DNA of 64,000 nucleotides from Phycisphaeraceae bacterium (GTDB taxonomy: Bacteria; Planctomycetota; Phycisphaerae; Phycisphaerales; UBA1924): positions 989,878-1,053,877 of the forward strand of contig JAHBXI010000001.1 of NCBI GenBank assembly GCA_019636515.1. Reading direction: 5' to 3'. Within the stretch, counting starts at the first letter, position 1, and each line of letters starts with the position of its first letter. Below the pieces are notes generated by a model. That model did no database searches. It was not told the DNA's origin and saw nothing but the letters and a program-made list of their open reading frames with translations. Both the position numbers and the translations under genes were made by a program. This document shows positions 18,097 through 25,334 of this stretch, piece by piece.

Positions 18097-19317
18097 ATGG
18101 ACGCGAACGCCCGACTACAACACACTCTTCAGGTGCTTCGTGCGGTCGCCGAAGTTGGTCGGGAATTTCCCTCCGAACCCGAGTTGAAAACCATCGCCCC
18201 GCTTGGTTCCTATTTCGATGAATCGGGGACGCTGATAGCGGACAGACTCGACTCAAGGGACGGCGGGGTTACACGTCGCGAGGCAATGCTGCGGGTGCTG
18301 CTGCTGTCCGCCGTGATCGACCAGGGACCGGACATCGAAGGGGTTCGGCGCCTGGCCGTGGACGTGCTGAACGACTTGTACTCGCGAGAAGTCCGGGTCC
18401 TGCATCGCCCGCTCGATTTCTTCGAGCACTTTCACATTTCAGCAACTTCGATCGAAGAGTGCCATGCCGTCGTAAAGGCGGCACGGGCGCAAGCATGGGC
18501 GGAACGAAACGAGTCGAACCCCGCAAAGTACCTCCTCTACATGGAGAACGCCCGGCAAACCCTTGGATATGCCATCTACCGCTGGGGGGCCCCGCTCGCG
18601 GTTCCCTTGATGCTGGCTCAGGAGGCCGGCACGAACGAGCGAGAAACGGCGGACGTGCTCCACCGCCACCTGACCGCTGACCATGGCTGTTTCGCTCGCT
18701 CAGTCGAGGGGATGACCGACTTGATCAAGGACCACCCCAGATACGGGCTGGGCAAGGCGATCGGCGATAAGGCGGCCCATCTCTTCGGAAAGTGGGTTGT
18801 GCACTCCTTTCCCCTGCTTTTGAATCGTGACGACCCGGCATGGGGACCGTGGTCGTACGAGGTTCCCTTTGACAGCAATGCCGGTCGCGTGCTGTATCGA
18901 ACAGGGATCGTGACGGGCTGGGTCGATGAGGCACGCCTCCGAAGCCACGAGGTTATTCAGCCGGGTCATGGCAAGGGCGGCGACACGGCGTACATGCGCG
19001 TGACCAATCTTCGCGGCGTTGAATCCGAACTTGCCAAGGCATCCCCGGCGATCGTCGCGGCCAACCGGGACCTCTGCGTCAAACATCTTCGCACCCACAA
19101 ACGAGCACCACAGAAGATCCAGGCGCAACACATCCCATCGGTGGCATCGTTGATCGACGGCACCATGACTCCGGGGCAGATCGACGATGGGCTGATCAAG
19201 GTGGGCACCGAGTGGTGCTTCAATACCGGAACACCACGGTGCGGCGACTGCCCCCTGCGTGATGTGTGTGCCGGCGCTACAGAGCAGCCCAACCTCATCA
19301 CCGCGGTGCGCACCTGA
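18097..19317 (+). CDS. Fe-S/HhH protein beside the methyltransferase, candidate DNA glycosylase or restriction partner
   Basis: 406 residues with no full-length family I recognise. The C-terminus has C374-x7-C382-x2-C385-x5-C391 (CFNTGTPRCGDCPLRDVC), close to the [4Fe-4S] loop of endonuclease III/MutY-type glycosylases (C-x6-C-x2-C-x5-C). A segment near residues 214-232 (YGLGKAIGDKAAHLFGKW) resembles a helix-hairpin-helix. I do not see a clear catalytic Lys/Asp block, and the region between HhH and cluster is longer than in endonuclease III. Placement directly after a DNA methyltransferase suggests a DNA-cleaving or base-excising partner. An Fe-S protein of other function is possible. Function is inferred from motif plus neighbour only. 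Confidence 0.65.
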   Translation: MDANARLQHTLQVLRAVAEVGREFPSEPELKTIAPLGSYFDESGTLIADRLDSRDGGVTRREAMLRVLLLSAVIDQGPDIEGVRRLAVDVLNDLYSREVRVLHRPLDFFEHFHISATSIEECHAVVKAARAQAWAERNESNPAKYLLYMENARQTLGYAIYRWGAPLAVPLMLAQEAGTNERETADVLHRHLTADHGCFARSVEGMTDLIKDHPRYGLGKAIGDKAAHLFGKWVVHSFPLLLNRDDPAWGPWSYEVPFDSNAGRVLYRTGIVTGWVDEARLRSHEVIQPGHGKGGDTAYMRVTNLRGVESELAKASPAIVAANRDLCVKHLRTHKRAPQKIQAQHIPSVASLIDGTMTPGQIDDGLIKVGTEWCFNTGTPRCGDCPLRDVCAGATEQPNLITAVRT

Positions 19318-19333
19318 CACGGTGGGGATTGGT

Positions 19334-19393
19334 CTTGACCCCGGAACTTGGTCCATCGTGAATGAGAGTTCTCGGCGATGATTCCGGCCTCTG
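19334..19393 (+). repeat. IS3-family-like left end, copy 1
   Basis: About 60 bases beginning CTTGACCCCGG and ending GATGATTCCGGCCTCTG. A diverged copy lies at 38788-38848 (same start, same last 17 bases, one indel). The TGACCCC start and the position just before a transposase-OrfA-like ORF suggest the terminal region of an IS3-family element. Confidence 0.55.
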
Positions 19394-19408
19394 CTGGCAA
19401 GGCCGACG

Positions 19409-19588
19409 ATGAAGCGGAAGCGGCACGGAACCCAGGAGATCATCCGCACACTGAACTCGCCGCCGGCGGTCGAGAAGGTCCCCGCGGCGAAGGCCGCGGA
19501 AGACTGGATCGTGCCACGAACAACGCCACCCCGGAATCGGGCGGGGAGTGTCGAGCGGGTGCATCAAAGCGATCGCGGCCTGGCGTGA
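19409..19588 (+). pseudogene. Remnant of IS3-family transposase OrfA
   Basis: A 59-codon frame whose first residues, MKRKRHGTQEIIRTL, match the usual opening of IS3-family OrfA proteins (MKRxRHTPEQIIRKL). After about 15-20 residues the similarity fades, and the helix-turn-helix and leucine zipper expected in a 90-100 residue OrfA are not recognisable. No OrfB (DDE) frame follows before rpmB. I read it as the decayed left part of an insertion sequence, consistent with the IS-end-like sequence just upstream. Confidence 0.5.
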
Positions 19589-19639
19589 AGGACGCGGGGG
19601 GCGGAACGGCCGAAAAACGGCCCGATCCGTATGGCGGCC

Positions 19640-19915
19640 TCAGGCCTGGGCGGCCTTCTGCTGGCGGGTGTAGCCGTACTTGCGCTTGAGCGCCTTGACG
19701 ACCAGGCCCTGTCGGATGGCGCGGGTCGAGACGCGGATGCGTTCCTGGCGTCCCTCGACCACGGCGTTGACGGACTGAAGGTTGGGCTTGAAGGTGCGGC
19801 GTGTGATGCCCGTCGGCTTGAGGCCGAAGCCTCCCTTCTTGATGGCCTGGCCGCGCCAGGCCCGCTTCTTGCCGAAGGTGGTCTTCTTGCCGGTGAAATA
19901 GCAGACAGCGGGCAT
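19640..19915 (-). CDS. rpmB: Large ribosomal subunit protein bL28
   Basis: 91 residues, beginning MPAVCYFTGKKTTFGKKRAWRG, with the central block TRRTFKPNLQSVNAVV and the C-terminal KALKRKYGYTRQQ. It belongs to the 50S subunit. The typical N-terminal CxxxGK signature is present in a variant form with a single Cys (VCYFTGKK). I start at the ATG at 19915, preceded by GGGAAAGGTTCAT; the frame is open seven codons further up but without conservation. Single transcription unit; its 3' end faces the insertion-sequence remnant. Confidence 0.96.
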   Translation of the reverse strand: MPAVCYFTGKKTTFGKKRAWRGQAIKKGGFGLKPTGITRRTFKPNLQSVNAVVEGRQERIRVSTRAIRQGLVVKALKRKYGYTRQQKAAQA

Positions 19916-20054
19916 ATATGAACCTTTCCCTAACAAACGACGCCCCGTTCAAAGCACGCCGGGTCAGGATGATAGACCGCGGCCCGGGCGTGGCAAGGGC
20001 TCGGCGAGGCGGGTTGAAGGCCCCATCATTCGATCCACTTTCGGCACAAATCTG

Positions 20055-20084
20055 TTGACACGAATGATGCGTTTCCGCTATTTT
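20055..20084 (+). promoter_or_regulatory. Sigma-70-like promoter for the 20152 gene
   Basis: TTGACA at 20055-20060, an 18-base spacer and TATTTT at 20079-20084. The expected start of transcription, near 20091, lies just before the UTR hairpin. Confidence 0.7.
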
Positions 20085-20098
20085 CAAGATGCACGAAC

Positions 20099-20116
20099 AT
20101 GGTGTTTCCGCACCAT
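20099..20116 (+). promoter_or_regulatory. 5'-UTR hairpin with TTTCCG loop, copy 1
   Basis: Six-base stem ATGGTG/CACCAT around the loop TTTCCG, 35 bases before the start codon. The same loop with a different but compensating stem stands 34 bases before the next surface-protein gene (21133-21148). Confidence 0.55.
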
Positions 20117-20151
20117 TCACAGGATTGAGAGAAAATAGGAGGAGGGAAATC

Positions 20152-20841
20152 ATGCTCCGTTGTTGTCTGGGATGTCCACGGGTCGCCGCTATTGTCGCGC
20201 TCATGCTGGGGTGCGGGGTGGCCCAGGCCAGCATCTCGTTCAGTTTTGCCGATCCGCCAAACGGTCGGCAATTGATGAACATCGAGGATGGCATCGCCCC
20301 CGGTATCAGTCTGATGGTCTACGACATGTCGGCCTCGCTCGTCCTCTACGTGGACGGGACGGACGAGGGGCTCGGCTCTCTCACGTTCACCGATGCCCGC
20401 ATGGAGATGCGATTTGAACTCTCGCCGGCGGTGTCGATCGGCAGTGCCCTGATCGCCCCGGTCGCCGGGTTCTTCAGGATATTCAACGCCCTGTCCGGCA
20501 ACGACATCGTTACCGGCCAGTCGGCCGACGGCGCGTACGTCCGCATCGCGGGCACGAATTCGATCCTGTTCAGCACCCCCGACGGATTCACGTACTCCGC
20601 CGGTCCCGACCTGACGTCGTTCCTGCCGCCGGGGCAGGTTCCGGCTCCGCTTCAGGAGGCCGTGTTCACCCTGACCGACGTGCTGGTCAACGACGGCGGC
20701 AACATGTTCGGGCCCGGTGGCGTCTTCCGGAGTTTCATGGCCAACGCCTCGTACTCGGGCACCACGGACCTCATTCCCGCGCCGGGGGCTCTGCCCTTGC
20801 TGGGCATGGGCCTGCTGGCCGTGTCCCGACGCCGGCGATGA
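20152..20841 (+). CDS. Exported protein with C-terminal sorting tail (PEP-CTERM-like)
   Basis: 229 residues. The ATG at 20152 has the strong RBS AGGAGGAGGG; an upstream in-frame ATG at 20089 would precede the RBS and is rejected. A signal peptide (residues 1-26, ending GCGVAQAS) precedes a domain of beta-rich sequence without recognisable motifs. The tail reads PAPGALPLLGMGLLAVSRRRR: a Pro motif, a hydrophobic segment and an Arg cluster, as in exosortase/archaeosortase substrates. Most likely exported and sorted to the surface. It has its own promoter upstream and a terminator downstream, so it is monocistronic. Confidence 0.85.
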   Translation: MLRCCLGCPRVAAIVALMLGCGVAQASISFSFADPPNGRQLMNIEDGIAPGISLMVYDMSASLVLYVDGTDEGLGSLTFTDARMEMRFELSPAVSIGSALIAPVAGFFRIFNALSGNDIVTGQSADGAYVRIAGTNSILFSTPDGFTYSAGPDLTSFLPPGQVPAPLQEAVFTLTDVLVNDGGNMFGPGGVFRSFMANASYSGTTDLIPAPGALPLLGMGLLAVSRRRR

Positions 20842-20889
20842 GCCGGTGGGCGGTGCCTGCCTTGTAGAATTCATCGTGGATTTCATCTT

Positions 20890-20916
20890 GGGCGAGCCGA
20901 TCCGGCTCGCCCTTTT
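20890..20916 (+). terminator. Rho-independent terminator after the 20152 gene
   Basis: Ten-base perfect stem GGGCGAGCCG/CGGCTCGCCC with a three-base loop ATC, followed by TTTT. Confidence 0.92.
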
Positions 20917-21083
20917 CCTGCGCGCGATCGTGCCGCGGCACGCCATATTCAGATCATTTGGTATTGTTTAAGCGCCCGACATGCTTTGCTTGATTCACTA
21001 CCAATGATCTCCCCGCTGCACGTGCTTTTCTATAAGCAGAATTGAACGCGGCCTACGAAGCCTGCATTTTCATTCGATCGTGC

Positions 21084-21113
21084 TTGACTCCCTTCCCATC
21101 AACGACTTACACT
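21084..21113 (+). promoter_or_regulatory. Sigma-70-like promoter for the 21183 gene
   Basis: TTGACT at 21084-21089, an 18-base spacer and TACACT at 21108-21113. Transcription would begin near 21120, just upstream of the conserved hairpin. Confidence 0.6.
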
Positions 21114-21132
21114 TCACGAGCCACCGATCAGC

Positions 21133-21148
21133 GGGAGTTTCCGCTCCC
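21133..21148 (+). promoter_or_regulatory. 5'-UTR hairpin with TTTCCG loop, copy 2
   Basis: Five-base stem GGGAG/CTCCC around the loop TTTCCG. Loop sequence and distance to the start codon (34 bases) match copy 1 at 20099-20116, while the stem bases differ and remain paired. Confidence 0.55.
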
Positions 21149-21182
21149 TTCGGGGCACCGAATTACTAGGAGGAGGGATATC

Positions 21183-21929
21183 ATGACGAGTCGTTGCAGG
21201 GCACCCCTTGCCGGGGTGGCGTTTGTTTCTTGTTCATTGCTTTCATGCATTGCAAACGGGAGTTTGATTGTTTCCGCTTCGGGAAGCGGCTTTGGATCTC
21301 CGGGTCTGAAAAGCGCCGAGGTCGAGTTCGCCGTTTCGGGCAACAACCTCCTCGTCACGCTGACCAATACCGGGCCGAACGATGTGCTTGTTCCGGCCGA
21401 CGTGTTTACGGCGGTCTTCTTTGATGTCAGCGGGCCGAGCCTCGCTCTGACGCCGGTCAGCGGGTACCTCGCGGGTGGTTCGGTGGTCTACTACGACCCC
21501 GACGGACAGCCCCCGGGCGGAGATATCGGCGGCGAATGGGCGTATCGAAGCGGGATCAACAACGGCCCGACTTCGGCATCCTACGGCATTTCCTCGGTTG
21601 GCCTGGACATCTTCGGCCCCGGCGACCTGTTCCCCGGCGCCAACCTCGCGGGGCCGGCCTCTCCTGACGGGCTTCAGTACGGCCTTCTGCCCGCCTCCGA
21701 TGACCCCGCGACGGGCAACGGCGGGATTACGGGCAGCGGCGGGCTTATCAACAACTCCGTGGTGATGACGCTCTCGGGGCTTCCCGACGACTTTGATCTT
21801 GGCCGCATCGGTAACGTCTACTTCCTTTACGGCACCTCGATCGACGAAGGCGGCTTCACGCCCACGCCCGGGGCGGCGGTGCTCGCCGGCGTGGCGGCAA
21901 TCGCGCTTGGCCTTCGCCGTCGGCGCTAA
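21183..21929 (+). CDS. Exported protein with C-terminal sorting tail, paralogous to the 22102-22818 gene
   Basis: 248 residues. The start ATG stands behind TAGGAGGAGGGATATC; the longer frame from 21042 precedes the promoter and RBS and is not used. A signal peptide (to about residue 27) leads into LIVSASGSGFGS...VEFAVSGNNLLVTLTNTGPNDV...VFFDVSGPSLALTPVS. The same layout, including LTNT followed by FD(V/I)xGxxSLALT, is found in the minus-strand gene at 22102-22818, so these are paralogs. The tail TPTPGAAVLAGVAAIALGLRRRR is a PEP-CTERM-like sorting signal. Probable surface protein; ligand unknown. A terminator follows at 21953. Confidence 0.85.
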   Translation: MTSRCRAPLAGVAFVSCSLLSCIANGSLIVSASGSGFGSPGLKSAEVEFAVSGNNLLVTLTNTGPNDVLVPADVFTAVFFDVSGPSLALTPVSGYLAGGSVVYYDPDGQPPGGDIGGEWAYRSGINNGPTSASYGISSVGLDIFGPGDLFPGANLAGPASPDGLQYGLLPASDDPATGNGGITGSGGLINNSVVMTLSGLPDDFDLGRIGNVYFLYGTSIDEGGFTPTPGAAVLAGVAAIALGLRRRR

Positions 21930-21952
21930 AAACTCGCTTCTCGACCATCGAG

Positions 21953-21981
21953 ACGCCCGGGCGTGGTGCCCGGGCGTTTTT
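21953..21981 (+). terminator. Rho-independent terminator after the 21183 gene
   Basis: Stem ACGCCCGGGC/GCCCGGGCGT with loop GTGGT, followed by a run of T. Confidence 0.9.
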
Positions 21982-22023
21982 CATGGGTCCGCCGCGCCGG
22001 GCTGAGACCGGATCCGCACCAAG

Positions 22024-22055
22024 AAAAAGGGCGTCCCCGTGGTGGGAACGCCCTT
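22024..22055 (-). terminator. Rho-independent terminator of the minus-strand gene ending at 22102
   Basis: On the minus strand: AAGGGCGTTCCC, loop, GGGGACGCCCTT, then TTTTCTT. Together with the opposing terminator at 21953 it separates two convergent genes. Confidence 0.85.
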
Positions 22056-22101
22056 GAACAATCGGGTTGGGCTGTCCTTACCGCTGTTGCCGCCGTGGTG
22101 A

Positions 22102-22818
22102 TCAGCGCCGGCGACGCAGGGCGACCAGGCCGCCCATCGCGGCCAGGACCGCCGCGCCCGGGGCGGGCGTCTCGACGATGCCTTGGCCATCGGTGCCAAA
22201 GAGCAGAAGGACGTTGGCGATCTGCGACTCGCTGATGCCCGAGGCCCCGCTGAACGTGAGGGTCAGCGAGTTCTGGATGAACGGGAACAGCGCGCCGCCA
22301 AAGGCCACGTTGGTACCATCGAACGTACCGGCGGCGACGATGCCGTGGTTCGGGCCGCCGCTGCCGAGCGAGATCGATCCTCCGTGGAACGCACCGCCGA
22401 AGCCCGTCGTCGCGGCTCCGTACATTCCCAGGGGGGATGCTCCCAGGACGCTGGTCCACGATCCGTTCAGGCTGGCCGCGCCGGTTGAGGCGAACTTGCT
22501 CGTCCAGAGCAGACTACCGGCGGTCATGGCGGTGCTGGTGAGGGCCAGGGAGGGCGCGCCGCCGGTGATGTCGAAGGCGACACCGGTCATCGCGTTGCCC
22601 TGGGCCGTGGTCCTCGGCGCGGTCGTATTGGTCAGGATGATGGTCAGGATGTCCCCGGCGATGCTGAACTCGGCATCACCGGAGGCGAACGCGTTCACCT
22701 CCGGATTCAGCCCGGTGCCCGAAAAGGTGACCGCCGCCGTCGCCGTCCCGGCGCCAAGACCAGTCGCGGCAAACAACGCCGCCGCAAAGACACGAGTCGA
22801 ACGAATGGAACGCAACAT
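22102..22818 (-). CDS. Exported protein with C-terminal sorting tail, paralogous to the 21183 gene
   Basis: 238 residues from an ATG at 22818 behind CTGGAGAAACAAG. A signal peptide ends near residue 29 (ATGLGAGTATAA). The core has the same layout as the convergent gene at 21183-21929: FSIAGDILTIILTNT, then GVAFDITGGAPSLALTS, and near the end SESQIANVLLLFGTDG (matching DLGRIGNVYFLYGTS). The tail ETPAPGAAVLAAMGGLVALRRRR is the sorting signal. The shared core defines a small extracellular family whose function I cannot name. Its 524-base upstream region is shared with divergent nuoG. Confidence 0.87.
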   Translation of the reverse strand: MLRSIRSTRVFAAALFAATGLGAGTATAAVTFSGTGLNPEVNAFASGDAEFSIAGDILTIILTNTTAPRTTAQGNAMTGVAFDITGGAPSLALTSTAMTAGSLLWTSKFASTGAASLNGSWTSVLGASPLGMYGAATTGFGGAFHGGSISLGSGGPNHGIVAAGTFDGTNVAFGGALFPFIQNSLTLTFSGASGISESQIANVLLLFGTDGQGIVETPAPGAAVLAAMGGLVALRRRR

Positions 22819-23342
22819 CTTGTTTCTCCAGTGTGCGCGGAGTGTTCTCTCCGCCGCCTTCCGATCGTGCGTGCCGATCATGTCCGGCGTTCCTGTCAAC
22901 GCCGAAGCACGCAACGAATCCCCTTGCAACCGAGTCCCAAGCACCCAGGCGGAACACCCGTCCTGGCATGGATCTTCAACGTCGAAATCGTGATTGAAAG
23001 CCTTTTCAATCAGGTATTTACGACATCGCGCCGAACCGCCTGGTCACACGGAACCGGCGGTGCCGGTATCCTGCGCATTGGTTCGATACGCACGAAACGT
23101 CCTCCTGATTATCACGTGCGCCATCCCGGCGAACGAGTCACTCAAACGTACATTCGAAAGCCGCACAGGCCAGTTCCGCCTTGTCTGCCATTTCGTAATC
23201 CACTGTTACCGGCCCCTCGCGGCCGGCATGCTCGGCATGGTCGGGAGAATCAACGGGTTCTCCTCTGGCGTGGCGGCCGGGCCACGGGTTGGATCGTCGA
23301 ACGGATCGGCGTGGGGGGCGCATCCGCCTACAGTTGGCCCGC
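22819..23342. other. Divergent intergenic region with an 8-base palindrome
   Basis: No gene is supported here. It must contain the promoters of the minus-strand surface-protein gene and of nuoG. At 22992-23011 there is a perfect hairpin/operator-like palindrome, GATTGAAA-GCCT-TTTCAATC, in an AT-richer stretch. No consensus promoter can be assigned with confidence. Confidence 0.4.
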
Positions 23343-25070
23343 ATGTCCTCTCCCACGCCCACGATCACGATCAACGGGGTCCGACGCCCGTTTTCTCCCG
23401 GCCAGACGATCCTCCAGGTCGCCAACGCGGCGGGGGTCGAGGTCCCTCAGTACTGCTACCACGACGGCCTATCGGTCGTGGCGTCGTGCCGGATTTGCCT
23501 TTGCGAGGTTTGGTCTCCGAATCCCCGCACCGGGGCTCTCGAACCGTTCATGGGGGGCAAACTCGTCCCGAGTTGCCAGCAAACCGCCTCCGACGGGATG
23601 GTGGTCCACACCGACAGCCCCAAGGCGGTGGCCAACCAGAAGGCGGTGATGGAGTACCTGCTGATCAACCACCCGCTGGACTGCCCGGTATGCGACCAGT
23701 CCGGCGAGTGCTTCCTGCAGGATTACAGTTACCAGTACGGGCGCGGGGTTTCGCGATTCCAGGAAGAGAAGGTCAAGCAGCCCAAGAAAGACCTTGGGAA
23801 CCATGTCCTGCTGTACAGCGATCGGTGCATCATGTGTACCCGTTGCGTTCGCTTCACGCGGGAGGTGACCGGCACGGGTGAACTGATGGTGATGGGCCGG
23901 GGGAACAAGGAAGAGATCGACGTCTTCCCCGGGATCCCGATCAACAACGAATTGTCGGGAAACGTCATCGACCTGTGCCCGGTGGGCGCGCTGCTTGACA
24001 AGGATTTCCTGTTCCAGCAGCGGGTGTGGTACCTCAAGGAAACACCCTCGATCGACCCGATCACGGCGAGCGGTGACAACATCTGGATCCACCACAACGA
24101 GGGGAAAATCCACCGCGTCAAGCCGCGTGAGAACCCACGCGTGAACAAGTGGTGGATCACCGACGAGGTACGGTACGGGTGGAAATTCGTTCACTCGGCC
24201 GACCGGCTCGGCGCGCCGGCTCGCAAGCAGTACGGATACCCCGCCCAGAGCGATTTCCCGCGGGCGTACGAGATCGCGGTGGCGGGCCTGCGCCGAGCCG
24301 TCGAGGACGGGGGTCGGGTCGCGCTCCTGGCAAGCCCGATGATCGCGTGCGAAGAGGCGTACCTCCTGGCGCAGGTCGTCCGCGAGATCGACCGCGAGGC
24401 CGTGCTGGCCGTCGGGCCGGTGCCGGTCAAGGGGAGCGACCGCGTGTACCCGCCGGGAGCGTCCGAGGATGACCCGCGGGCCTTCAAGGTCCACGCGGAG
24501 AAGGCGCCCAACGCGCGCGGGGTCCGCCGCGTATTGGAGGCCCTTGCCGGGCCCGGCCAGGTGCTTGATTTCGAGGCGTTCCTGCGTGCCATGGGCAAGG
24601 GGACGGGTTCGAGCGGCGTGCGGGCCGCCCTCGTCACGGGCAACTACCCCAGCGCCTGGACCACGCCGGAACTTCTTGGGTGCCTGGGGGGCAAGTTCAT
24701 CGTCGCGATCGATACGCTCGCCGGTCCGCACGTCGACGCGGCGGACATCTCACTTCCCGCCGCCACCTTCGCCGAAAAGTCGGGGACCTTCGAGAACGCC
24801 CGGGGCATGATCCAGTCGTTTGAGCGTGCCCTGACTGCGTTCGAGGGCGCACGGCCCGAAGGGCAGATCGCCTTTGACCTGCTGCACCTGATCGCCTGCG
24901 GAGGGGAATACGAACGCGCGGGCGCCACCCGCCCCGAGGTCTACGACGCGGCCGATATCCGATCGCGCATGGCCGCCGAACACGAGACGCTCGGCGTCTT
25001 TGCCTCGGCCGTCGGCCATCCGGCTCCGCGGCCCCAGGCCCGGCCCGACATGCGCCTGGTCGAGATCTGA
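23343..25070 (+). CDS. nuoG: NADH-quinone oxidoreductase subunit G (short form)
   Basis: Iron-sulfur subunit of the complex I peripheral arm. A [2Fe-2S] ferredoxin domain comes first (Cys in CYHDGLSVVASCRICLCEV and a fourth in PSCQQTA), then the His-Cys3 [4Fe-4S] site (HPLDCPVCDQSGEC) and a second cluster (DRCIMCTRCVRF...DLCPVGAL). A molybdopterin-oxidoreductase-like region without cofactor follows. At 575 residues it is shorter than most NuoG (700-900), so the C-terminal part is reduced. I use the ATG at 23343 (MSSPTPTITINGV); 18 upstream codons are open but unconserved. It stands alone, 14 kb from nuoJ-N, with a small membrane protein and a phosphatase downstream. Confidence 0.93.
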   Translation: MSSPTPTITINGVRRPFSPGQTILQVANAAGVEVPQYCYHDGLSVVASCRICLCEVWSPNPRTGALEPFMGGKLVPSCQQTASDGMVVHTDSPKAVANQKAVMEYLLINHPLDCPVCDQSGECFLQDYSYQYGRGVSRFQEEKVKQPKKDLGNHVLLYSDRCIMCTRCVRFTREVTGTGELMVMGRGNKEEIDVFPGIPINNELSGNVIDLCPVGALLDKDFLFQQRVWYLKETPSIDPITASGDNIWIHHNEGKIHRVKPRENPRVNKWWITDEVRYGWKFVHSADRLGAPARKQYGYPAQSDFPRAYEIAVAGLRRAVEDGGRVALLASPMIACEEAYLLAQVVREIDREAVLAVGPVPVKGSDRVYPPGASEDDPRAFKVHAEKAPNARGVRRVLEALAGPGQVLDFEAFLRAMGKGTGSSGVRAALVTGNYPSAWTTPELLGCLGGKFIVAIDTLAGPHVDAADISLPAATFAEKSGTFENARGMIQSFERALTAFEGARPEGQIAFDLLHLIACGGEYERAGATRPEVYDAADIRSRMAAEHETLGVFASAVGHPAPRPQARPDMRLVEI

Positions 25071-25115
25071 TGGTGAACGCCGGGGGAACACCTCCCGGCT
25101 CGAGTTGGAGGACAC

Positions 25116-25334
25116 GTGCAATTCCAGGACCGCGGGATCATGATCGCCGTCATCCTGATCGTCCTGGTCGGGGGAGTGGTCTTCACGCTCTGGTGGTGGA
25201 AACTCGCGGATCGATGGGCCAACGCCGAGCACCGCCGGTTCCGCCGGCAGGGGCTGCGCCCCGGTGGAGCGCCGCGGAAGGTCATCATCCGCTCGACGGA
25301 CAAGCCGCCGCCCGGGGCGCCACACCATCCATGA
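25116..25334 (+). CDS. Small single-pass membrane protein
   Basis: 72 residues from a GTG behind GGAGGACAC. One hydrophobic helix (residues 9-29, IAVILIVLVGGVVFTLWWW) is followed by a basic, Pro-rich cytoplasmic-type tail. The stop overlaps the start of the GAF-SpoIIE phosphatase gene (ATGA), so both are translated together. It follows nuoG by 45 bases. I do not recognise a family. Confidence 0.7.
   Translation: MQFQDRGIMIAVILIVLVGGVVFTLWWWKLADRWANAEHRRFRRQGLRPGGAPRKVIIRSTDKPPPGAPHHP

Noticed and set aside
22994..23881. 295-codon frame overlapping the nuoG start
   Set aside because: Pro/Arg/Gly-rich out-of-frame shadow of the conserved NuoG ferredoxin domain.
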